Part shown: in pieces, positions 55,047 through 64,000 of the stretch
Numbering within the stretch: position 1 is the first letter of the stretch
How the letters are laid out: the number at the start of each line of letters is the position of its first letter
Assembly (NCBI GenBank): GCA_024642465.1
Contig: JAHEBA010000005.1
Span: 1 to 64,000 of the forward strand
Origin: Alphaproteobacteria bacterium
Lineage (GTDB): Bacteria; Pseudomonadota; Alphaproteobacteria; Rhizobiales; Aestuariivirgaceae
Direction of reading: 5' to 3'
DNA: 64,000 nt
Notes under the pieces: model-generated
Database searches by the model: none
What the model was told of the DNA's origin: nothing
The model's input: the letters and a program-made list of their open reading frames with translations, nothing else
Position numbers and translations under genes: made by a program

Positions 55047-57359
<2,313 letters not shown>

Positions 57360-57597
57360 GTCAGGCGGTTCTTCCCGTGAACGTTCTTGTTGTCAGGGCC
57401 GGAGATATAACGCAAAGCCTACAGGAGCGCGAAACCGCATTCCACAGGATAGATTGCGCCATCGCCGCAGCATGTGCGCCAGTGCAGCCCTGGTCCGCGA
57501 ATTTGCGCATTAGCCCAGCTGGCAGCCGCAGTGTACGATCTAACGCAAGGGCGGCCAGGTCAGGCCAAAGGCCCGATCATCAGGGAAGGAGAGTTCC

Positions 57598-58245
57598 ATG
57601 ACACGCATCATCACCGCAGCCGTGATCGCACTGTTCGCCACAACGCCAGCCCTCGCGCAGGATGCAAAGCCGATGGGCTTTTTCGTCACCTCCGTCGGCA
57701 TGGGTGATGGCGGCAACCTGGGGGGACTGGACGGCGCGGATGCGCACTGCGCCAAGCTGGCCGAGGCGGCAGGCTCTACCGGCCGCACCTGGCGGGCTTA
57801 TCTCTCGACCTGGGAAGGCAAGGAAAAGCGCGGCACTTCGGCCCGCGACCGGATCGGCACGGGGCCGTGGTACAACGCCAAGGGCGAGCTGATCGCCGAA
57901 GACCTCGACCAGCTGCACATCATGCCCAACCTGGTGAAGAAGACCGCGCTGGATGAGAACGGAAACGTCATCAAGGGCCGCGGTGACAAGCCGAACGAAC
58001 ATGACATCCTGACCGGCACCAAGGACGACGGCACGGCCTACTTCCCGTGGGAAGACGGTTCCGACAAGACCTGCAAGAACTGGACGTCGAGTTCAGACGA
58101 GGACAAGGCAACCGTGGGCCATCACGACCGGCATGGCGGCGGCAACGTGTCGTGGAACAATGCCCACGGCACGCGAGGATGCAGCCAGGAAGCGCTGAAA
58201 GGCACCGGTGGCGCCGGCCTGCTCTACTGCTTCGCGGCAGACTGA
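57598..58245 (+). CDS. Secreted lectin-like (DUF1554/CTLD-type) protein
   Basis: A 215-residue protein with a signal peptide (TRIITAAVIALFATTPALAQ). The mature domain has the GGLDGADAHCAKLAEAAGS and RTWRAYLSTW motifs, then PWEDGSDKTCKNWTSSS and a final GGAGLLYCF, typical of the C-type-lectin-like/endostatin-like fold of bacterial secreted proteins. GGGAAGGAG precedes the ATG. Ligand unknown. The 238-bp gap upstream is shared with maeB and holds no evident site. Confidence 0.75.
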   Translation: MTRIITAAVIALFATTPALAQDAKPMGFFVTSVGMGDGGNLGGLDGADAHCAKLAEAAGSTGRTWRAYLSTWEGKEKRGTSARDRIGTGPWYNAKGELIAEDLDQLHIMPNLVKKTALDENGNVIKGRGDKPNEHDILTGTKDDGTAYFPWEDGSDKTCKNWTSSSDEDKATVGHHDRHGGGNVSWNNAHGTRGCSQEALKGTGGAGLLYCFAAD

Positions 58246-58332
58246 TTTGCCGCCGTCAGGTGTCCCGCACATGTAGCGGCACGCAGTCTGGCCCCTGGAA
58301 CATCATCCCGGGCACAGGTAGCAAGCAGGCCC

Positions 58333-60117
58333 CTACTCCTTCGGCAGGGAGAGCCGGATGTGCAGTTCGCGCAGCTGCTTCGGCCCGGCCTCAGACGGTG
58401 CGCCCATCAGCAGGTCAGCCGCCTGCTGGTTCATCGGGAACAGCGTGATCTCGCGAAGGTTCCGCGTGCCGCACAGCAGCATGACGATGCGGTCCACGCC
58501 TGCGGCCATGCCGCCATGGGGCGGTGCGCCATACTGGAAGGCGCGGTAGAGGCCGCCGAAGCGTTCTTCCACCGTCTCGCGCGACAGGCCGGCAATCTCG
58601 AACGCCTTGACCATGGTCTCGGGCTTGTGGTTGCGGATCCCGCCGGAAGCGATCTCGAAGCCGTTGCAGACGAGGTCGTACTGGAACGCCTTGATGGTGA
58701 GCGGGTCCTTCGTTTCCAGTGCCTCAAGCTCGCCTTGCGGCATCGAGAACGGGTTGTGCGAGAAGTCGACCCTCTTGTCCTCCTCGTTCCATTCGTAGAA
58801 CGGGAAGTCGACGATCCAGCACAGCTCGAAGCGGTTCTCGTCGATCAGGCCCTGCTCTGCCCCTGCCCGGTCGCGGGCCGCGCCTGCGAACGAGTAGAAC
58901 TTTTCCGGGCGCCCCGCCACGAAGAAGCAGGCGTCGCCGTCGGCAAGGCCCACCTGCGTGCGGATGGCCTCGGTGCGCTCTGGGCCAATGTTCTTGGCGA
59001 TGGGGCCTGCGCCTTCGAGGTTGTCGCCTTCGGTGCGCCAGAAGATGTAGCCAAGGCCTGGCTGACCCTCGCCTTGCGCCCATGAGTTCATGCGGTCGCA
59101 GAAGGCGCGCGAGCCGCCGCCCTTCACCGGAATGGCCCAAACCTCGACCTTCGGATCGGATGCGATCATGCCGGCAAACACCTTGAAGCCGGAGCCGGCG
59201 AAGTGTTCGGTCACGGCCTGCATCTCGATCGGGTTGCGCAGGTCCGGCTTGTCGGAGCCGTACTTGCGGATGGCCTCGTCGTAGGCAATGCGGCGGAAGC
59301 CTTCGGTGACCGGCTTGCCGACGGCGAAAGCCACGAACACGTCGCGCAGCACCTTCTCCATGGTGGACAGCACGTCGTCCTGGGTGACGAAGCTCATCTC
59401 CAGGTCGAGCTGGTAGAACTCGCCCGGCAGACGGTCGGCGCGCGGGTCTTCATCGCGGAAGCACGGCGCGATCTGGAAATAGCAGTCGAAGCCCGACACC
59501 ATCAGAAGCTGCTTGTACTGCTGCGGCGCCTGGGGCAGCGCGTAGAACTTGCCCGGGTGAATGCGGCTCGGCACCAGGAAGTCGCGCGCGCCTTCCGGCG
59601 ACGAAGCGGTCAGGATCGGGGTGGAGAACTCGGTGAAGCCGGCATTGGCCATTTCGGCGCGCATCTTGGCGATGATGGCAGTGCGCTTCATGATGTTGGC
59701 GTGCAGCGTCTCGCGGCGCAGGTCGAGGAAGCGGTACTTGAGGCGGATGTCTTCCGGGTAGTCCGGCTCGCCGAACACTGGCAACGGCAGTTCGCCGGCC
59801 TTGGACAGCACCTCGACGTCGCGGGCGAACATCTCGATCTCGCCGGTCGGCAGGTTCGGGTTGACGGTCTCTGCCGAGCGCGCCTTGACCTCGCCATCGA
59901 CGCGGATCACCCACTCGCCGCGCACCGTCTCGGCGGTCTTGAAGGCAGGGCTGTCGGGGTCGGCTACGATCTGGGTCATGCCATAGTGGTCGCGCAGGTC
60001 AATGAACAGCAGGCCACCATGGTCGCGCACGCGGTGCACCCAGCCGGACAGGCGGGCGGTTTCGCCGACGTTTGACTTGTTGAGCTGGGCGCAGGTGTGG
60101 CTGCGATAGGCGTGCAT
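58333..60117 (-). CDS. aspS: Aspartyl-tRNA synthetase
   Basis: Class II aminoacyl-tRNA synthetase of 594 residues. The N-terminal OB-fold anticodon domain starts [15 protein letters not shown]; motif 2 is [19 protein letters not shown]; a GAD insertion domain covers about residues 280-420; motif 3 is [17 protein letters not shown]. The start at 60117 follows CGAGGGG; the open frame to 60486 is not protein-like. In bacteria without AsnRS this enzyme may be non-discriminating, but that cannot be told here. Confidence 0.96.
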   Translation of the reverse strand: MHAYRSHTCAQLNKSNVGETARLSGWVHRVRDHGGLLFIDLRDHYGMTQIVADPDSPAFKTAETVRGEWVIRVDGEVKARSAETVNPNLPTGEIEMFARDVEVLSKAGELPLPVFGEPDYPEDIRLKYRFLDLRRETLHANIMKRTAIIAKMRAEMANAGFTEFSTPILTASSPEGARDFLVPSRIHPGKFYALPQAPQQYKQLLMVSGFDCYFQIAPCFRDEDPRADRLPGEFYQLDLEMSFVTQDDVLSTMEKVLRDVFVAFAVGKPVTEGFRRIAYDEAIRKYGSDKPDLRNPIEMQAVTEHFAGSGFKVFAGMIASDPKVEVWAIPVKGGGSRAFCDRMNSWAQGEGQPGLGYIFWRTEGDNLEGAGPIAKNIGPERTEAIRTQVGLADGDACFFVAGRPEKFYSFAGAARDRAGAEQGLIDENRFELCWIVDFPFYEWNEEDKRVDFSHNPFSMPQGELEALETKDPLTIKAFQYDLVCNGFEIASGGIRNHKPETMVKAFEIAGLSRETVEERFGGLYRAFQYGAPPHGGMAAGVDRIVMLLCGTRNLREITLFPMNQQAADLLMGAPSEAGPKQLRELHIRLSLPKE

Positions 60118-60279
60118 GGGAAAACCCCTCGTGGCGGCAAGACTTTGATGTGCTGGACAAGCGCCGCGGAAAAGCGCACGGAGGAGCATATTTGTCAAGG
60201 TTCCGGCTTGAGGTGAAGGGTAATCAGGCGTAGGACGGATGGGCGCATCAAATCCGCGCCTGCAAAGCCCAAAAGGCCG

Positions 60280-61527
60280 ATGAAAGCCCTCCTGCCTCTT
60301 TCGCCGCTGCTCGCCGCCGCCGCCATCCTGCTGGCAGGCAACGGGCTGCAAGGCACCCTGATCACCTTGCGCGCCGGCCAGGAAGGCTTCGACGCATCGC
60401 TGATCGGCCTGATGGGCACCGGCTATTATGGCGGCTTCCTGCTGTCGTGCCTGTTCACCACGCGTCTCATTCGTGCTGTTGGCCACATCCGGGTATTCGC
60501 CGGGCTGGCTGCCATTGCCGCGTCGGTCTCGCTCACCATGGTGCTGTGGATCGAACCGCTGTCGTGGATCCTGCTGCGGTTTCTGGCCGGTTACTGCTTT
60601 GCCGGGCTGTTCATGGTCATCGACAGCTGGCTCAATGCCGCTGTAAGCAACGAGGCGCGGGCGCGCACCCTTTCGGTCTACCGGCTGCTGGACCTTGCCG
60701 CCGTCACCGGCTCGCAGTTCCTGCTGCCGGTGTTCGGGGCGGAAGGCTTTGCGATCTTTGCGGTAATGGCCATCCTGACCACGCTGTCGCTGGTGCCTGT
60801 ATCACTTATGGACCGCTCGTCGCCGGCGCTGCCGGAAGAGTCGCGGTTCTCCATCAAGGCGGTGTGGGATATCTCGCCGCTGGCCTGCATCGGCTGCATC
60901 ACCATCGGGCTGACCAATTCAACCTTCCGGCTGATGGGGCCGCTCTACGCCTCGGAGATCGGCTTCGACACGGCCGGCATTGCCACCTTCATGTCTGCCG
61001 GGATCATCGGCGGGGCGGTGTTGCAGCTGCCGCTGGGCTGGCTGTCAGACCGGCTGGACCGGCGCTGGGTCCTGCTGATCGCGACGCTGGGTGCTGCCGG
61101 GTCCGGTTTCCTGCTGTCCTGGGCGGGCGGATCATCGCACGTCATGGCTCTGACCGGCATCTTCCTGTTCGGCGCCTTCGCGCTGCCGCTCTACTCGCTT
61201 TCCGCCGCCCATGCCAACGACCGGGCAAAGTCCGGCCAGTTCGTGCTGATTGCGGCGGGCCTCAGCTTCTTCTTCTCGATTGGTGCCATGGCCGGCCCGC
61301 CGATTGCCGCCGGGGTCTTGAAACTGTTCGGGCCGGATTTCTTCTTTACCTATACCAGCCTCATTCACCTGGCTTTCGTCGGCGCCACCCTGTGGCGCAT
61401 GGCAGCACGCGGAACGCCGGACATGAAGGCCAAGAAGCGCTACGCGACGCTGCTGCGTACTTCGCCGTTCATGTACAAGCTGGCGCATCAGCGCTCGGCC
61501 GCGCGTACCGAGAAAAAGCACCATTAA
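60280..61527 (+). CDS. Major facilitator superfamily transporter
   Basis: A 415-residue MFS permease with 12 predicted helices. Characteristic segments are [20 protein letters not shown] after TM1, [12 protein letters not shown] as the repeated loop 8-9 motif, and [20 protein letters not shown]. It is YcaD-like in overall pattern. Substrate unknown. It is divergent from aspS by 162 bp. The basic tail (AARTEKKHH) is cytoplasmic. Confidence 0.85.
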   Translation: MKALLPLSPLLAAAAILLAGNGLQGTLITLRAGQEGFDASLIGLMGTGYYGGFLLSCLFTTRLIRAVGHIRVFAGLAAIAASVSLTMVLWIEPLSWILLRFLAGYCFAGLFMVIDSWLNAAVSNEARARTLSVYRLLDLAAVTGSQFLLPVFGAEGFAIFAVMAILTTLSLVPVSLMDRSSPALPEESRFSIKAVWDISPLACIGCITIGLTNSTFRLMGPLYASEIGFDTAGIATFMSAGIIGGAVLQLPLGWLSDRLDRRWVLLIATLGAAGSGFLLSWAGGSSHVMALTGIFLFGAFALPLYSLSAAHANDRAKSGQFVLIAAGLSFFFSIGAMAGPPIAAGVLKLFGPDFFFTYTSLIHLAFVGATLWRMAARGTPDMKAKKRYATLLRTSPFMYKLAHQRSAARTEKKHH

Positions 61528-61579
61528 CCGCGCTGCTGCTTGCAATCGTTGAGCGTTTGGTGTCTTTCTCCCGCCAGCC

Positions 61580-62731
61580 ATGCAGATCATTACAACGACA
61601 CAAGCCCTGGGCGAGCTTTGCAAGCGGCTGTCGAGCGAGACATTCGTCACCGTCGACACCGAATTCATGCGCGAGCACACGTTCTGGCCGATCCTGTGCC
61701 TGATCCAGATCGCCGGACAGACGGAAGAAGCCATCATCGACCCGATGGCGAAGGGGCTGGACCTTGCCCCGTTCTACGAGCTGATGGCCAACGAGGCCGT
61801 GCTCAAGGTGTTTCATGCCGCGCGCCAGGACGTTGAAATCTTCGTTGCCGCCACCGGCGACACGCCAAAACCGCTGTTCGACACCCAGGTTGCGGCGATG
61901 GTGTGCGGCTTCGGTGACCAGGTCGGCTACGAGGCGCTGGTGCGCAAGCTGGCCGGCGAGCAGATCGACAAGTCATCGCGCTTCACCGACTGGTCGCACC
62001 GGCCGCTCTCGGACAAGCAGCTCAGGTACGCCCTGTCGGACGTGACCCACCTTCGCGTGGTGTACGAGAAGCTGCAGGCGATGCTGGAGAAGAACGGCCG
62101 CACCTCGTGGCTGTCGGAAGAGATGGCGATCATTGCTTCTGCCGACACCTACAAGTCTAATCCGGACGAGGCTTGGAAGCGGCTGAAGTTCCGGCCGCGC
62201 AACGCCCGCCAGCTTGGCATTGCCATTGCCGTGTCGCGCTGGCGCGAAGAGCGCGCGCAAGCCAAAAACATGCCGCGCCAGCGCATCGTCAAGGACGACG
62301 CGATCATCGAGATCGCGACCCAGGCACCCGCCGACAAGGCCGCCCTGTCCAAGCTGCGCGCCCTGCCCAAGGGGCTGGCGGAGGGCGGGCTCGGCGATGA
62401 AATCCTCAAGGCCATCCAGGCAGGCATCGCCATGAACAAGGACGACCTGCCCGAACTGGAGCCGCAGAAAGGTCCGCAACCCGAAGGCGCCTCGGCAATC
62501 GCGGACATCCTGAAGCTCGGTCTCAAGGTGGTCGCCGAGCGCGAGAACATAGCACCCCGGCTGATCGCCAATGCCGCCGACATCGAGGAGATGGCCGGCA
62601 ATGGCGGTGACCATCTGCCGATGATGCACGGCTGGCGGCGTGAGCTGTTCGGCAATATCGCGCAGGGGCTGAAGCAGGGAAAGCTGATGATCGGCATACA
62701 CAACGGGCGTCCGGACATCTTCGAGGCCTGA
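61580..62731 (+). CDS. rnd: Ribonuclease D
   Basis: 3'-5' exoribonuclease involved in tRNA maturation, 383 residues. The DEDDy exonuclease domain is complete: Exo I FVTVDTEFMRE (Asp and Glu), Exo II FHAARQDVEIF, and Exo III YALSDVTHLRVVYEKL with the Tyr and Asp. An HRDC-like helical region follows (residues 205-290, ARQLGIAIAVSRWREERAQ). It begins 52 nt after the MFS gene and converges on ppx with a 12-nt gap. Confidence 0.94.
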   Translation: MQIITTTQALGELCKRLSSETFVTVDTEFMREHTFWPILCLIQIAGQTEEAIIDPMAKGLDLAPFYELMANEAVLKVFHAARQDVEIFVAATGDTPKPLFDTQVAAMVCGFGDQVGYEALVRKLAGEQIDKSSRFTDWSHRPLSDKQLRYALSDVTHLRVVYEKLQAMLEKNGRTSWLSEEMAIIASADTYKSNPDEAWKRLKFRPRNARQLGIAIAVSRWREERAQAKNMPRQRIVKDDAIIEIATQAPADKAALSKLRALPKGLAEGGLGDEILKAIQAGIAMNKDDLPELEPQKGPQPEGASAIADILKLGLKVVAERENIAPRLIANAADIEEMAGNGGDHLPMMHGWRRELFGNIAQGLKQGKLMIGIHNGRPDIFEA

Positions 62732-62743
62732 GCGGCCAGTGCT

Positions 62744-64000
62744 TCAGCGCCGCACCTGCGCCTCAAGCCCCATCACGCCGGCAAGCTGGTTGAGCCGCTT
62801 CTGCACCGACTCGCCGTACAGGTCCGAAAGCTTGTTCGGCATGGCCAGCACCAGCTTCTTGTCCTCGACGAACAGCTTGATCTTGGGCAGCAGGCCGGTC
62901 ATCGCACCGGTCAGCACGTAAGCCAGCCGCATGGCGCCTGCCAGCACGCGGGCGCGTTCAAGCTCGTCCTCGGTAATCAGTTCGGCCAGTTCGCGTGGCG
63001 CCTGCTTGGTGTTGACGCCCTGGTAGCGGAAGAACACCGCCAGGGCGAGGAACACCCGGCCCGGATGGTCGACACCCACTATGGAGGCCTGCGAGATAAT
63101 GGTCAGGGCGCGGCCCGAGCGATAGTCGGGATTTGCGCGCCACGAGATGTCGGCCAGCATGCAGGCGGCATGGCGCAGCCGGGTCTCGAGCGGCGCCTCG
63201 GCCATCTTGCCGCGGTTGAACAGCGGGTCGGTCCATTTGCACAGCTCAAGCTCGTGGTTGGGCGAGCGCGCATAGCGCCTGGCAAAGTCCCAGCAGGCGT
63301 TCAGCAGCGGGTCGGTATCGCGCACCCGCTTGTTGAGCTGCTTGTACAGCACGCCTTCGCGAACGCCATAGACAGAGGTGGTGAATTGCCCCGGCGTGCT
63401 GCGGGCAAGAATGCGCTCCAGCACCAGTGCCGACAGGGGCAGCGTCTCGGCGCGGCTCTTGGACACCGACTCGATGCCGTTGAGCGTGTCCGGCGAGAGC
63501 TGCGACACGAAATTGGCGAGCGAGCGGGCGGTCGAGTGGTCGAGCGAGTAACCCTGGACGATGGTCAGCGGATAATGCACCTGCGCCATGTGCAGCCGGG
63601 CAAGGTTGCGCCATGCGCCGCCGACTGCATACAGCGTGCGCCCATGCAGGCCGGCGAGAAGCCCTGCCCTGTCGAGCTGCTCGTCGATGAACCCGCGCGC
63701 GATATCGGGATCGGTGCTGCCGATCTCGCCAATGATGCGCAAGGGCCCAAGCGGCAGCGTCACGCCGTCGCGCAGCTTGCCGCCACGCACGTCGACCAGT
63801 TCGAGGCTGCCGCCGCCAAGGTCGCCCACAACGCCGTCGGCATCAGGCGTGGCCGACAGCACGCCGTGGGCGGCAAAATTGGCTTCCTGCTTGCCGGTCA
63901 GGACAGAGATGTTCGCTTTCAGGCACTTTTCGGCGCGCTTGATGAAGTCGCGGCCATTGCTTGCATCGCGCACGGCTGCGGTGGCGACGGCAAACACCTC
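62744..64000 (-). CDS. ppx: Exopolyphosphatase/GppA family, 5' end outside window
   Basis: Ppx/GppA phosphatase hydrolysing polyphosphate (or pppGpp). At least 417 residues are visible. The ASKHA-type phosphate loop is VVGDLGGGSLELVDV, preceded by a helix with KRAEKCLKANISVLTGKQEA, and the C-terminal HD-like region is DISWRANPDYRSGRA with FLALAVFFRYQG. Relatives have about 110 more residues before the first visible one, including the first phosphate-binding loop, so the gene extends past the window edge. Ppx is preferred over GppA only by length. Confidence 0.9.
   Translation of the reverse strand, partial: EVFAVATAAVRDASNGRDFIKRAEKCLKANISVLTGKQEANFAAHGVLSATPDADGVVGDLGGGSLELVDVRGGKLRDGVTLPLGPLRIIGEIGSTDPDIARGFIDEQLDRAGLLAGLHGRTLYAVGGAWRNLARLHMAQVHYPLTIVQGYSLDHSTARSLANFVSQLSPDTLNGIESVSKSRAETLPLSALVLERILARSTPGQFTTSVYGVREGVLYKQLNKRVRDTDPLLNACWDFARRYARSPNHELELCKWTDPLFNRGKMAEAPLETRLRHAACMLADISWRANPDYRSGRALTIISQASIVGVDHPGRVFLALAVFFRYQGVNTKQAPRELAELITEDELERARVLAGAMRLAYVLTGAMTGLLPKIKLFVEDKKLVLAMPNKLSDLYGESVQKRLNQLAGVMGLEAQVRR

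Noticed and set aside
60447-61703. 418-codon frame overlapping the MFS gene in another plus frame
   Set aside because: Low-complexity Arg/His/Gly-rich shadow; the MFS frame shows twelve helices.

Overview
The window is a contiguous, gene-dense stretch of an alphaproteobacterial chromosome of high G+C (about two thirds by eye). It most resembles Hyphomicrobiales/Rhizobiales. The signs are: RNase E with an acidic insert near its S1 domain; an NDUFA12-type complex I accessory subunit; a class II (B12-dependent) ribonucleotide reductase; a Fur/Mur regulator divergent from a sitABCD manganese transporter; ArgP/ArgO; a DUF1476 (F1-ATPase zeta-like) protein; and a CtrA-type box with GANTC sites. I see no rRNA, tRNA, CRISPR array, insertion sequence or prophage.

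Layout. 0-8 kb: RNase E (5' end outside the window), a ClpP-fold membrane-anchored protein, argO/argP, an aminotransferase, and a CoA-ligase/enoyl-CoA hydratase pair. 8-15.7 kb: an M48 protease, a DsbA-type oxidoreductase, aroQ-accB-accC, a class III nucleotide cyclase, a pentapeptide-repeat protein and aat. 15.8-24 kb: small envelope proteins, a DUF2155/methyltransferase/mlaD/NDUFA12 cluster divergent from an MlaF-type ATPase, a DMT transporter, a DUF1476 protein lacking the inhibitory N-terminus, and a Tat-exported aldo/keto reductase with a membrane partner. 24.5-31.4 kb: a LysR/SHMT-like divergent pair, a cation diffusion facilitator with a ferritin-like protein, and an amidohydrolase/DMT/cupin cluster. 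31.4-35.5 kb: accessory small genes with Crp/Fnr-type promoters, then extragenic palindromes. 35.5-40 kb: a regulatory region and nrdJ. 40-43 kb: decayed or small genes (frameshifted cytochrome c, truncated monooxygenase-like gene), MaoC hydratase, L,D-transpeptidase. 43-48 kb: speD-speE, a lytic transglycosylase, and an amidoligase/glutamine-amidotransferase-like pair. 48-52 kb: mur/sitABCD. 52-55 kb: two Asp/Gly-rich exported proteins with a two-component system. 55-64 kb: maeB, a lectin-like secreted protein, aspS, an MFS transporter, rnd and ppx (5' end outside the window).

The most notable signals are regulatory. Four palindromes (31.58, 33.00, 34.02 and 41.01 kb) stand in front of very small or Cys-rich proteins. 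In each case a -10-like hexamer starts exactly 29.5 nt from the dyad centre, the geometry of class II Crp/Fnr activation; three of the hexamers read CATNCT. This points to a small oxygen- or redox-responsive regulon of mostly uncharacterised mini-proteins. Other candidates worth study are the amidoligase/hydrolase pair close to the spermidine genes, the twin Asp-rich exported proteins beside a sensor kinase and a manganese importer, and the nrdJ control region, which combines CtrA-like, GANTC and NrdR-like sites with a leader of about 300 nt.
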